Assembly: GCA_028751875.1 (NCBI GenBank)
Contig: CM054140.1
Span: 11,284,112-11,348,111, forward strand
DNA length: 64,000 bases
DNA from: Rapana venosa
Taxonomy: Eukaryota > Mollusca > Gastropoda > Neogastropoda > Muricidae
Direction of reading: 5' to 3'
Within the stretch, counting starts at the first letter, position 1. Each line of letters starts with the position of its first letter. Below, one piece after another: positions 10,796-36,276 of this stretch. Under the pieces are notes generated by a model. It saw nothing but the letters and a program-made list of their open reading frames with translations. It made no database searches and was not told the origin of the DNA. The position numbers were made by a program, and so were the translations under genes.

Positions 10796-12357
10796 TCCCT
10801 TATGGGGATGCTGGATACCTGTCAGTAAAATAGCATCCCCTCTTTCTGGAAATTTCCTTTGCTAGGAATTCCCTCTTTTCTATCACCCTCTTTGTGTCTG
10901 CCTTATTTGGTTTTGTTTTCCTGTCACCTCCTTCTTGTCTATTATCTGCCTTCCTAGTCCATTCTCTGCTTTTATACAGAAAGACTTCAAAGATAACAAT
11001 TCTCTCCCACTTTGAATTTGAACGCCCTGGGCCCGACTTGTTGAGCACTAACAGTATTGCAAAAGCATTTGTGCTCATATGACAGAGGGCAATGGTTGCT
11101 GTCTTAGTTGTCTAAGCATTCAAGGAGGAAGAAAACACACACACACATATGTCTAGTTAATTGTGTTGTGTTTTTTTTACAAGTCAGCTTATACAGTTTT
11201 GCACAGAAATGAACATACTGAACAGACGTTTAAAAAAAAGCAAATGCAGGAAGGAACAAGTAAGCATCCAAAGTAATAAACAGGAACAACAATATGAACA
11301 GCTAAAGCCACGAGTTTCACTTTATAATGGAATGTCCAAAGTTTTCTGAGCTTCCGAAGAATGTCCTACCTCAGGAATATCTGTATCCAAGATCCCTGTC
11401 CACATTTTGTAAGTTGTTCTCTTCTGACAAAAAGACATTATCAAAACTTAGCAAAGTTATAGTCAAGAGTAAACTTGCATGACATTAATGAAAAGGTTTA
11501 CTGCATTTTTATTTCTGTCAAAGGCAGTGTTGCAAACGTTTTTTCATAATGCAAATTATATAGGTTACAATTGATTTTGTTAGCTGAAATCCTCCATGCA
11601 GCAAAAGGGGTTAAAGGCGTATTAAATTTTGAATGTTAAATGTTGTGTGTGCATATGTGTTGCTGTTTGTTCTTCACTTTAAGTCTTCCCACTTTACTGA
11701 TATTAGACTGTATGGAAAAGAATTATGAGGAGAAAAGGAAAGGTGGGGGTGAAGAATGTGCATAAATGAGCCCGTGTGAGTTGGAGTACATAAGAGACAA
11801 TGAGTCACAGAGAGAGAGAGAGAGCATGTGTGCCTGAGTGTGTAAATGTTTTGAAGAGAAATATGTTTTAAAAACTATTTTAAAAATAAATCCTCAGAGG
11901 GCAAAGACCAGCAAAACATAACTGGGATAATATATAGTACAACATAATACAACATAACAGTGTCTTTAATGGCAGTGAATGTCTATCAAAGGTAGATACC
12001 AACCATACTGCTTTTAAAACAAACAGAAAACTCATTTAGAAACAAATAATTATTCAAAATATGCCCTAGAGATAAAAGACAGTTGGGAGAATGACAATGA
12101 CCAAGCTTTTGAGAAACTAGCTGTCATGTTAACCAAAAGTGCTCAAGCACATGGTTGACTGTGATTTTTTCACCACATAAGCATTGCATACGTTTTCAAA
12201 ATTTCGTATGGACAGGGTTTAGGTGTAAACAATACATTAAACTGATAATATATCTGGGACATAGACATCGTGAACAGGAGAGGGATGGTATTATTTGTAT
12301 TAGTTCTTTTCACGCAGTAGTATTGACAATCCAGTTGTTGAAATGTTTTAAAAGCAG
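10796..12357. other. Intergenic, paralogous to 39723-41454; no gene recognised
   Basis: A 62-codon frame at 11161-11349 recurs at 40155-40346 with small changes, including KKSKCRKE and KQEQQYE. The function is unknown and it is probably a LINE linker relic. A short (AG)n run lies at 11812-11825. The rest is AT-rich and shows nothing. Confidence 0.5.
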
Positions 12358-12797
12358 TCAGAAAACATTTTCTCTATGCGCCTGAAACTCTCTGGGGCAT
12401 AGTAGATATAAAGGAACAGAGAGGGGTTCTGTACCCTCAGCAATTTGTGCTGCTTTTCTGGAAGCTTGATCTACTATATCATTGAGATAAGTCTCACAGT
12501 GTGAAGGAACCCAGAAAACTGTCACTGACACAACTTCGATAGACAAAAAAGGTATGAGATGGTTTATTTCAGTTTGTCATTTCACTTCCTGTTTTTCGGT
12601 TAGTAGATCTAAGAGCATGTAAGACTGGTTTATAATCTGTACAAATAAAGATGTGACAAGCATGCATTGGCAGAGCAGTAATTTATAGCCATAAGTATGG
12701 CTACAAGTTCAGCAGTATATAATATATAGATATATAATCTCTCTCTATATATATCCATATATTATATTTATATATACAGACAGACAGACAGACAGAC

Positions 12798-12862
<65 letters not shown>

Positions 12863-12975
12863 ATAACTACCTGAGTAATATTGTTTTACACATGTTAATG
12901 CATGGATTAGAAATGCAGCTCCTACTCTACCATCTTCTAGCACAGACTGTCCCTATAACTATGTAAATATTGATA
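12358..12975 (-). mobile_element. Old LINE relic with RNase H C-terminus, copy 1
   Basis: Minus-strand frames read VTVFWVPSHCETYLNDIVDQ and ASRKAAQ (12546 to about 12440), matching the RNase H VPSH.G..GNE.VD..A region with decay, and LEDGRVGAAFLIHAL near 12900-12940, matching the domain start. The paralogue is at 41455-41940. It lies just beyond the 3' end of P450 gene A. Confidence 0.6.
12776..12860. repeat. (CAGA)n/(GA)n microsatellite
   Basis: A CAGA tetranucleotide run passes into a GA run with one GGAG interruption. It is absent from the paralogous position near 41800, so it expanded or arose in this copy. Confidence 0.9.
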
Positions 12976-12984
12976 GTGGTTATC

Positions 12985-13275
12985 TGTGATGGGGACAGGA
13001 TAGCTCAGTGGTCAGAGTACTCGCTTTCCCCCAGCTAAGGGTAGCATCAAGCGTGGTTACCAGTTGGATGGTTGACCATTTGCGCGCCTTGGCTCCAGTG
13101 CAGTCCCCCAGTTCACCCAGCTGTAAACAGGCACCTGCCTCTTTAGGGTCAGGAAGGTAAAGCAGCAAAGGAGAGGAGATGGGCGCTGCCCTCAATATGC
13201 TGGCCCCTAGAGAAGCTGAGGTATCTGATCCCATACGACCACATAGGCTATGGTACACCTTTTCCTTTACCTTAT
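12985..13275 (+). mobile_element. tRNA-derived SINE family 3, longer copy
   Basis: The head contains tagctcagtggtcagagtac, a good RNA polymerase III A-box as in tRNA-derived SINEs. The body includes gcgcgccttggctccagtgc and ctttagggtcaggaaggtaa, and the end is rich in CTTTACCTT. A truncated, younger relative lies at 35207-35419. Confidence 0.75.
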
Positions 13276-13339
13276 CTATGTGACAGTACACCAAGAACTT
13301 TAACATATGAAGTGAGAGACTATATTGAGTTTTTTATTC

Positions 13340-13405
13340 TACCAAATGTGTGTGTATGTGTGTGTGAGTGTGTGATGTGGTGTGTGTGACGTGGTGTGTG
13401 TGATA
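13340..13405. repeat. (TG)n-rich tract downstream of P450 gene A
   Basis: Interrupted TG repeats with GTGACGTGG and GTGATGTGG units. Confidence 0.85.
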
Positions 13406-13615
13406 TTAAAACAATTACATATTCAGTGTCTTGATATTTGACACTGTATTATCTACATTTCCATTTACATAAATCTTCATTTACATCGTTACATGTACAG
13501 ACTGCAGGCTTCGCCATCCGAGCAGATTAAACATGTAACATGGGCAGGCAAATCAGCAGAAGAAGACAACCAGTCCATTGCAGGAAACGGTGCTATCTAA
13601 TTCAGCATGGAATCC

Positions 13616-27435
<13,820 letters not shown>

Positions 27436-27443
27436 TGGTTCTG

Positions 27444-28335
27444 CTGAAATTCAACCGAGATGAAAACTTAAAAGCTCAGCTCGAAATAAGCTCCACAACT
27501 GAAAAAACATCTCACTGGCCAAACTGTTTTTCAGAGGACAAAGTCAACAGAAAAGAATTCACAGTATCTGCTATGATTGCTTTTCCACCTAGGCTTGGTC
27601 CACTCTCCTTGTATCTAATAAGAGCAAGCAAGTAACTTTGTCTGGACTTTCTGGAAAACATCTCATTGGTAACAAAATTACCTTCAAAGTATCACGAAGC
27701 TGTGCTCTAGCTTTTTTGCAGGACTATCGGTTTTATCTCTGTGGTTCGAGATGAAACACAGAACGTACTCTCTGAAATAACAGCAACAAATACTCGAAAC
27801 TTCTTAAAAATTAAAAATCTTCATAAAGCAGAAATGCAGTTATGAATCTGTTATAGCATATATACATGTAAAGGCACACAGACATATATGCACACACACA
27901 CATTCACATGCACACACACAATCACACAAACACACATTCAAATGCGCGCACACACACACATGTCTTTAAGGTGTCCCTGGGATGAGACTATAAACCGAGG
28001 TCTTGTGTGTGAACGCACGCAGAACATCTTGCGCTCAAGTTAAAACCTGTTCCAACTTTCAGAAGAGTAGGCCTTCGGATGAGATTATTAACCGAGGCCC
28101 GTGTGCAAACGCATGCAGAACATCTTGCGCACACGCTAAATCCTGTTCCGCTTTTCGAAAGAGTAGGCCATTGTGTGTCGGTGGGAACAGATGACAAAAT
28201 TTACAAAATCGCATACACACGGGGAGTGGATGTAAGAAAGCACATGAGTACTTATTCCATTATCCTCGATATAAAATAATAAATAAATTAATTAATTAAA
28301 AAAATTTAAAATGTAAAACACACACACACACCTAC
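27444..28335 (-). other. Predicted 5' UTR intron of gene A (892 bp)
   Basis: The acceptor TTTCAG lies 8 nt before the ATG; the donor GTAGGT is at 28335-28330. It contains CA repeats near 27890-27960 and a double SINE at 27975-28300. The exon/intron structure is inferred from conserved sequence and splice sites, not from transcripts. Confidence 0.55.
27975..28300 (+). mobile_element. Head-to-tail SINE family 1 pair
   Basis: Two SINE bodies stand in tandem: gggatgagactataaaccga at 27979-27998 and ttcggatgagattattaacc at 28074-28093, each followed by the gaacatcttgcgc block. The second runs on into the tail ending ctcgatataaaataataaat. The first copy is cut at the start of the second, so it is either a nested insertion or an unequal-crossover dimer. 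Confidence 0.75.
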
Positions 28336-28675
28336 CTTCAGCCATAGAATAACCTCTCCAACAGCTGCCCTGTTTTTGCTGATGGGGCAGAAATAATTCT
28401 GACTTACAGACTGTCACTGTAGTCTGCAGTTGTCACAAAGCCTCTCTCTGCCTGCCTGTCTGCCTGTCTGTCTGTCTGTCTGCACCCTGCTGTCCACACT
28501 AGCTGTGAGAAATCACTGTCGTCTGCTCACTGAGCCAATGGCAGGGTCTCCCTTGACCACAAGGAGGAGTAGAGCTCCTTCAGTGTTTCGCCCTTCAACA
28601 ACAGTTCCAACTTCCAAACACAGATTTGCTTTGCTTATTTCCATTCACTACTTGGTGATACAGACACACTCATAG
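28336..28675 (-). promoter_or_regulatory. P450 gene A promoter and noncoding first exon (predicted)
   Basis: The minus strand ends in CTGAAG|GTAGGT, a good donor that matches the acceptor before the ATG. The block is conserved at 4412-4735 and 54573-54975. All three carry a CCAAT box (gagccaatgg on the plus strand, here about 28535) and a pyrimidine-rich (CTGT)n or CT stretch. No TATA box is evident. The transcription start is not determined. Confidence 0.6.
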
Positions 28676-29590
28676 TCACCTCTAAAAACGCACAGCAACT
28701 GACCAAACCTACAGTAGTATGGGGTCTGTTCTGTTGGGCTACCTTGGAGAGGAAAGCTGGAGGTATTGGTTACAAAGTGGTGCACAATTTAGGCTGTTGC
28801 TAACATACATTTGCAAAAGAACAAAGATACCTACAGGTCAGTAAGTGAAGCCTTTCTAATGGCTTTTCTTTATGTTTCAAGTTACTGTGCATGCATTTCC
28901 TTAAACATTATGTAAACACCATTTGGGGATACTTCATCATGGATGAGAAGTGTCAACATGATTTTTTTTCATGAGCTAAACAAATTTATTAACTGTATGA
29001 ATGTATGAATATGGTCAAGTAGGATGAAACGGGTGCTGGGATTGTTGTTGCTGTTGTTGTTTTGTTTTTTTTAGTTTTTTTAGTGGGGATGGCATTGCTT
29101 GTGGAAGGGGGATGAGGATATGTGTTGATTTTTTTTCTCTCTCTTTTAATTCCTTAATAGTGAGTGGCATTCGAAAGGAAATGAACTGAAGTGAGTATCG
29201 TTGAGCACACAATATGAAATATTTTGTTTAACAAGCATGGAAAATTCCAACTGTTTGTCTAAAGTAATTCATTTGTAACCCTCATTGGGACAAAACATCC
29301 AACACTTTTCAGCTCCAGAAATGTTTTCCCCCTCAGATCACAGACATGTCTATTATTACTAAAACCCAAACACCAAAGTCATATGATTAGACAGGGACCA
29401 GGTTTTTATTTTAATAGCCTACTACTTTTGTAGGGGAATCTGTTCTGGCTTTTCTTAACTGGTGGGTCTGGTCACATGGGGAAAAGTTTTTGAGTGTCTG
29501 CATGAATTTCGGAAAGCCCGTATGTTCTCAGCAACCAAGTCAAGTCAAGTCAAAATACTCTAATTATCCCATGAGGGTCAACTGCAACAC
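28676..29590. other. Intergenic upstream of gene A; no gene seen
   Basis: This matches 4979-5890 on the left, including the (CAAGT)n run near 29538-29554. Nothing coding is visible. Confidence 0.7.
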
Positions 29591-30600
29591 TAACAGGCAT
29601 CATCATCATCATCAGATCCTTGACCTTGGCGGTCGTGGGGGAGACACGAAAGACGATGCCATGGTAAGCCTCCTCCATCCATCTCGGTCCTCGGCTCTGC
29701 GCAGTAGTGCCGAGTCATTCATCCTGGTCCATTCTCTGATGTTGTCCATCCATGACTTGTTCTGTCTTCCCTCTTTCTGCCACCTTCGAGTGTTCCCTGC
29801 AGTACTGTTTTTGGCAGAGTGTTGTGGCGGGTGACGTGGCCGAACCATGTCAGCTTTTTCTTCTTGACGATGGTGAGAAGGGGTTCCTGTGGACCTGCCA
29901 GCCGTGTTATTTGACTCTTGACAAATTCATTGGTCTTTCGTTCTCTCCAGGATATACCCAGTAGTTTTCTATGGCATTTTGTTTCAAATGACTGGATTGC
30001 TTTGCTGTTTCAGCAGTCAATGTCCAGGTTTCACTTCCGTACAGCAGAATAGTCTGAATTAGGGCTTTGTAGAGCTTTAGTTTGATTGGGAAACTGATCT
30101 CTTTACTTTTCCATATGGTGGTGAGTTTTGTCATGGAAGATGTTGCCATGGCTATTCTGACTTTGATTTCTGTCGTCGATCGCCCATCCTTTGTGAGTGT
30201 AGCTCCAAGGTATTTAAAAGCGTCTACCTCCTCCAGTTGTTGGCCGTTCATGTAAATTTTAGCAGTGGCGTTGCTCGTGCTCTTCACAAGTACTTTACTT
30301 TTTTCCGAGCTCACCTCCATCCCATATGCTCCAGCTCTGTTCTCAAGTCTGGTCGTAAGATCTTGCAGCTCTGTGTTACTTCCGCCCATGAGGTCAATGT
30401 CATCGGCAAACCGCAAGTTGTTGAGGGGTCTGCCGCCAATGGAGATGGTAGAGTGGAAGTCATGGAGGGTCTCTATCATAATGTTTTCCAAGAACAGATT
30501 AAACAGGACTGGAGATAACAGGCATCCTTGTCGGACCCCAACTGTGGTTTTGAAGTAGTCTCCGACCTGATTGTTCAGAGGACTGCACTGCTTGCGGTGT

Positions 30601-30869
30601 TGTTCGAAACATACGCTCCAGACTGGATCAAACTCAATTCCAGCCTGCGCCTCCTGACCCCCAGTTCACTGGCACTCCCCTCTTTTCCTTCCATCCCACA
30701 AGTAAAAAAGAAATCATGACAATTCTGAAGGAAATCACCATAAAATCATGCGACCTTGATCCCATACCTGCTCCTGTTTTCTCACAATGCCTTCCACAAC
30801 TTGTGCCTATTATCACTAAAATAGTAAACTCATCTCTTCAGTCAGGAAATTTTCCATCAGCTCTTTAAA
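30601..30869 (+). mobile_element. L2/CR1-like LINE RT fragment at the gap edge
   Basis: The plus strand translates to ILKEITIKSCDLDPIPAPVF and PQLVPIITKIVNSSLQSGNF. This is the opening of an RT domain in the L2/CR1/Jockey group (KSC.LDP.P...). It is in the opposite orientation to the surrounding RTE element and stops at the N run, so it is either a nested insertion or a misjoin. Confidence 0.8.
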
Positions 30870-31369
30870 NNNNNNNNNNNNNNNNNNNNNNNNNNNNNNN
30901 NNNNNNNNNNNNNNNNNNNNNNNNNNNNNNNNNNNNNNNNNNNNNNNNNNNNNNNNNNNNNNNNNNNNNNNNNNNNNNNNNNNNNNNNNNNNNNNNNNNN
31001 NNNNNNNNNNNNNNNNNNNNNNNNNNNNNNNNNNNNNNNNNNNNNNNNNNNNNNNNNNNNNNNNNNNNNNNNNNNNNNNNNNNNNNNNNNNNNNNNNNNN
31101 NNNNNNNNNNNNNNNNNNNNNNNNNNNNNNNNNNNNNNNNNNNNNNNNNNNNNNNNNNNNNNNNNNNNNNNNNNNNNNNNNNNNNNNNNNNNNNNNNNNN
31201 NNNNNNNNNNNNNNNNNNNNNNNNNNNNNNNNNNNNNNNNNNNNNNNNNNNNNNNNNNNNNNNNNNNNNNNNNNNNNNNNNNNNNNNNNNNNNNNNNNNN
31301 NNNNNNNNNNNNNNNNNNNNNNNNNNNNNNNNNNNNNNNNNNNNNNNNNNNNNNNNNNNNNNNNNNNNN
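30870..31369. other. Assembly gap (exactly 500 N)
   Basis: A run of 500 N, a conventional placeholder length. The true gap size is unknown. Confidence 0.99.
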
Positions 31370-32164
31370 TTGGGGAAGATTTTTGAGGGGGTTCTTGGGC
31401 TTGGCCGACACCCGGATGCTGATAATCCTGCTGGAAGCCGGTGTAAGGCTGATAATGCACCCCACTACTTTCTTTCTGACAATAAATGCCACTCCATGTT
31501 GGTGATGTTTCTCTTGGCCACTGTACCAGATCTTGTTGCCTTCTTCAGTCAATGTCTCACCAAATCCTGTCCATCTCACTTCTCCTAGTCCAATAATGTC
31601 CCATTTATAGCGGCTAAGCTCATACTCTAGTTCTTTGATTTTCCCGCACTGGTAGAGTGTACGGACGTTCCATGTACCAATGGTTATCTGTTCTCTAGGG
31701 AGCTTAAGTGATGTTTTAACTCCAGTAGCTGACTTGTCACTTCCACTCTGGTGTTGATCAATGGAAAGCGCGGCCGTTGGTAACTCGGGCCTCGACCGAT
31801 CCGGTATCATATTGGCTTTGCATTTGTCTTTCATGTTTTTTCTGTGGGCTTAGGATATTCCTTGGTGGCGCCAATCTCCTCTCCAAGTCTCCATATGTTT
31901 TGGTTTTTCCTATTGGGGTTTCCTCCCCCACATGCGACAGGTTGTACTGGGTTACATGGATACCAGTAACAGTAACATTGATGAAAAGGATCACAAAAAC
32001 ACGATGAAAAGGTTAACTGCTATTTGTTTAAACATCTCAATTTAACTTCAAACCAAAGACACACACACTAATGTGGGTGCACAAGGCAAACAATCCAATA
32101 GAGGACATAGACTAGAAAATATGAAAATTGCATGTGGATATAAGTATGTATTTTTCATTACAGA

Positions 32165-34102
32165 ATCAACTTATTGGTACTTGATTGGTTCGAAGCCCTC
32201 TCAGAAGAAATGATACCAGTCATTGAGGCCAAGAAAAATGCCCCAGGGGCATACAAAACCAAACCCAGTGAGCAGAGCCTCCAGGTTCTTGCTACTTGCA
32301 GCAAAGTCCAGCAGTGTGCCAGGCAATGCCCCAATAACTATTGGCTTCAACTCTGCTCCCAGATTCAGATCACAGCTGATACAGGCAACATCAAGACAAT
32401 ATAAGACAGCATCAAGCAGGCATTAGGTCCAATGCAAAAGAAAACTGCCCCTTCAAAATCAGCTACTGGGGAGGTGATTCAAGACAGAACAACAGATGGA
32501 GCGCTGGGGAGAACACTACACTGAGCTATGTGCAAGGGAAAATGTAGTCTCAGAAGATGCCCTGACTGCCATAGAGTGCCTACCAGAGCTGGAAGAGCTT
32601 GACAGATAGGCAACCATAGGTGAACTCAACAAAACCCTGGATTCTCTTGCCTCTGGTGAGGCACCTGGAAAAGATGGTAATACCGCCAAAGTACTGAAGT
32701 GCTGCAAAAGGATATTCATCACCCAGTTGCAAGAAATCCTCTGCCTCTGTTGGAGTGACAGCGAAGTACCACAAAAAATGAGAGATGCTAACATCATCAC
32801 ACTATACAAAAACAATGGTGACAGAAGCGATTGCAACAATTATCGCGGCATATCCCTCCTTAGCATTGTTGGGAAAGTCTGTGCATGAGTAGTACTGACG
32901 AGGCTCCAGGTACTAGCAGAGCAAGTCTACCCTGAATCACAGTGCGTTTATCATGCCAACAGATCCACCATGGACATGAGTCTTCTCCCTCAAACAACTT
33001 CAGGAGAAGTGTAGGGAGCAAAGGCAGCTACTCTTCATTGCCTTCATAGACCTCACAAAGACTTCTGATCTGGACGGTAGGGATGGCCTCTTCAAGATTC
33101 TTCCCAAGATCTGATGTCCACCTAAATTTTCAGCATCATCAGATCATTCCATGCAGACATGAAAGGCATCATCGTCTTTGACGACTCAACGTCAGCTGCT
33201 TTTAGCATACGGAAAGGAGTGAAACAGGGTTGATTCCTAGCTCCCACCCTGTTTGAAACTTTTTTTACTGTGATGTTGAAACACGCATTCAGTCCTGCAG
33301 CTGAAGGTATCTACCTCCAAACTAGGTCAAACAGAAACTTCTTCAACTTCTCCAGACTAGCAGCCAAGACTAAAGTCCAGCTGAGGTGTCTGCTTTACTT
33401 CCTCTTTGCAGACGATGCAGCAGTAGCCGCTTACTCAGCTGAGGACCTACAGTAGCTCATAGTTCACTTCAACATTGCATGCTAGGACTTTGGCTTTACC
33501 ATTAGCTTGCAGGAAAGCACAAGTAACGGGACAGAAAGATAATTTGTCGCCCCAGCCATTAGCATCACTGACCATGAACTGGTTGTTGTCCATGACTTCA
33601 TGTATCTGGGCTCACCCTCTCACTTGACACAGAGCTCAACAGGCACATCGGCAAAACAGCTGCCACCATAACCAGACTGACAAAGAAAGCATGGAACAAC
33701 AGCAAGCTGACTGAGCACACAAGGATCCAGATCTAGAGAGCCTGCACTATGGGAATGCACCTATATGGTTGTGAGTTCTGGACTTTGCGTGCCCAAGAGT
33801 GAAAGCTGAATGTTCTTCATATGTGTTGCCTCTAACATATCTTCAACATTACCTGGCAGGACAAGGTCCCAGACAACACTGTCCTGGAAAGAGCTGGATG
33901 CTCCAGCATATACAGGCTGCTAAAACAGAGACGTAAGCTCTGGCTTGACCATGTTGTACCCATGGACAATGGGTGAATCCCTAAAGAGCTCCTCTACGGA
34001 GAACTTGTGCAGGGAAAATGTCCCACAGGCAGACCACAGCTGCAATTCAAAGAGACATGTGACAGAGGGACTTGTTGCTTGCTATTGTTGTTGTGAGTCA
34101 AC
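32165..34102 (+). mobile_element. Degraded RTE-related LINE (family 3), copy 2
   Basis: This is the paralogue of 6844-8715 and somewhat better preserved: AYKTKPSEQSLQVLATCSK, a RDANIITLYKNNGDRSDCNN segment near 32785-32840 and FLFADDAAV at about 33398-33425. Stops and frameshifts are frequent. Copy 1 and copy 2 derive from one insertion duplicated with the unit. Confidence 0.75.
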
Positions 34103-34384
34103 GATTTAAAGAAACTTTTTGGTTTTGTCATCACATTTTTGTGCGGTAGTTTGCACACTTTGTAGAGGCAGTGTGACTGTACCTTGTATTTAGGGCAGAG
34201 CAGCCCAGAAAAGGATGAAACATGACACCTGACAAGAATCTGCATCAGGCTGACAGCAACAAAATAAGAACAGCTTCAGCTTGTTGGCAACATTATCTCT
34301 TCCTTTTAACTGATACATGAGGTAAGGTGATATTTCTGAAATCAGAATGACAAGACTACCCACCTGCTTAGAAAGCAAAACGTC

Positions 34385-34790
34385 CTATTTCGAGGTGTGC
34401 GGTGGTTTGATCCATGTTTGTGCATGAAACATTTTCTTTGATTTACTAGACCATGAGCCATGGTCTGGGTGCTAGTCATTTGATTGAAGCAATAAACCCC
34501 AGGTTCCATGTATGTGCAACAGGCATTGGGAAACACTGGGAAAGAACCCACGGCAACAAGAGAGTTGTCCTTGGTAACATTCTGTGGAAAAAGCCACTTT
34601 GTTTGCTTCAATTTTACATCTGTTCACTTCTAGTGATATTAGCAAAGCCACTTTGCAGAAAGGAAAAGGAACAATAAAGGATGGCGCTGCTCTTGTGGCC
34701 ATGTGCTCTCTGTGGAATGAGCAATACAAAATTTCACACAGAGAAGTCTGCTGTGATTTAAAGTGGAGTATAATACAACACCCAGTCATA
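34385..34790 (+). mobile_element. SINE family 2, second paralogous copy
   Basis: It lines up with 9005-9370 and 26540-26955 (acccacggcaacaagagagt, ggcgctgctcttgtggccat). A 50-bp insertion near 34605-34650, absent from the other two, separates the central blocks. Confidence 0.75.
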
Positions 34791-35030
34791 TTTCTGCCAA
34801 GTATTCTGTGTGTGTTGCTGTTTTAGGGTGTTGTGAGGGTGTGCTGTGCATGAACAAGAAGTGCCTGCAAAAGATGGGATGTGTCTCTTATGACTGTTAG
34901 TACTGTGGTGACTATGTAATTTCAAAGTGCAATATTTATGTGTCAGTGCTTTTTTGTTAAGGACAACAGTCATATCCCCTACAGGTACATGCACCTTACA
35001 TCTATTTTACTCCCTTGATAAACTTTTAGC

Positions 35031-35145
35031 AATGACATTTTCCTGCTGGGATCACCATAAACCGCCTGATGTGAAAGAAGTGAAAGTAGTGTTTGAGAGA
35101 TTAAAAGTGAGAAAAGCTGTGGGTGTGGATGGTGTTGGTGAGTAA
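35031..35145 (+). mobile_element. LINE RT fragment, copy 2
   Basis: HHKPPDVKEVKVVFERLKVR and KAVGVDGVGE; the paralogue of 9641-9760. It ends in a stop. Confidence 0.55.
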
Positions 35146-35206
35146 TTGTTTAAAAGTGTGTGCTGGGTAATTGTGTCATATTTTTTAATGGTTTGTTCTC
35201 TCTATC

Positions 35207-35419
35207 TGGGTGACCGTTTGCGCGCCTTGGCTTCAGTACAGTTCACCCAGTTCACCCAGCTGTAAATGGGTACCTGCCCTCTTTAGGGTCAGGGAAGGTA
35301 AAGCAGCGAGGGAGAGGACATGGGCGCCGCCCTCAATATGCTGGCCCTAGAGAAGTGAGGTCTCTGACGCCTCGCTCCCCTACGACCTTATAGGTTATGG
35401 GACTCCTTTACCTTTACCT
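35207..35419 (+). mobile_element. SINE family 3, truncated, with 11-bp target-site duplication
   Basis: It carries the body of the SINE at 12985 (gcgcgccttggcttcagtac, ctttagggtcagggaaggta) and a CCTTTACCTT end. The 11-bp ttctctctatc flanks it at 35196-35206 and 35420-35430. The left paralogue has a single ttctctctatc at 9805-9815, a clean empty site. Confidence 0.92.
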
Positions 35420-35430
35420 TTCTCTCTATC

Positions 35431-36261
35431 ACTGAAGGCATGCTATGTACCAAGACTTTTTTTTAATCAGCCATTTCCATATTCCCTAAACTAACTACCT
35501 AGGTCTCTGAATTGTTATAGGCATGATGCTCTCACCCCAGTTGTAATGGGATGCTTTTGAAGCATTATTCTAAAACATACTCTTCTGGAACTTCTCACTC
35601 AGACCTTCTTCAACGTGCATATAAAGAAAACAGAGGAACAAATGTTCCTAAAATTTCCACCCTGCACAATGTTTCTCAGATTACCACTAGTTCTATATCT
35701 GTGAAACATGTCTACAAAAATGTTGTTTCAGCTTAGTGAAAGAATTGTTTTAGACATATCTTTATAGAAATCCATCCCCTCTAGGAAAGACCCAAAACTT
35801 CAGAGTTGCACAAAAATTGAGCTGTTTTGTAAGAGTAGCTTTTAAATAAGAAGCCATCATGTGGTGACATTTACCGAGAAAGAAATTCTGACCAGATATG
35901 TGTTGGTCTTGCTTATATTTTTCATTAAACACATTAAAACAAGACAAAAATGTCATCAAAAACCAAGCAAACCCCAGGAACAAAAGCTAAAGCAACTGGA
36001 GACGACAATGCGTTCACTCACGCATATCTAACATCTGGTGCTAAATTTGGCCTAGTGTGAAGTGTGGCATGTGTTATATACACGTGGTGATGTTATGTGG
36101 TGCCATTGTGTGCTGACTTTGTCTGGGGTGATGTTGCAATTTGGAGGTGGAGCCAAAATTTTCCACCAGCTGAATTTATTTTACTGACTGAAAACAATTT
36201 CAGTGTCAGTTTGTTTCTCGTGAAACTGCCCATAAACCAAAATACATGATCAAGAGAGAAT
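35431..36261. other. Intergenic, paralogous to about 9816-10570
   Basis: Contains the short shared frame 35551-35736 of unknown origin. No gene is recognised. Confidence 0.55.
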
Positions 36262-36276
36262 AGTTTTGGGTTCTAT

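Larger units (their letters stand above)
29597..31966 (-). mobile_element. RTE-like LINE, family 1, copy 3, interrupted by a gap and foreign sequence
   Basis: The minus strand shows the (GAT)n tail at 29598-29612, RT C-terminus and palm (29612-30590, including FADDIDLMGGS and VKKKKLTWFGHVTRHN), then after a gap the endonuclease N-terminus (31834 to about 31393: MKDKCKANMIPDRSRPEL, IGTWNVRTL) and a 5' UTR up to about 31966. About 1.6 kb of the expected middle is replaced by other LINE sequence and 500 N. A short TSD, taacag (29591-29596 and 31967-31972), is likely but not perfect with its surroundings. The left paralogue near 5892 is unoccupied. Confidence 0.85.

Noticed and set aside
12985..13060. 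A tRNA-like tagctcagtggtcagagt segment
   Set aside because: Only the A-box side is tRNA-like, and the body is shared with the SINE at 35207, so it is a SINE head.
30816..31834. Frames running through the N block
   Set aside because: The N run has no sequence; only the flanking RTE endonuclease part is real.
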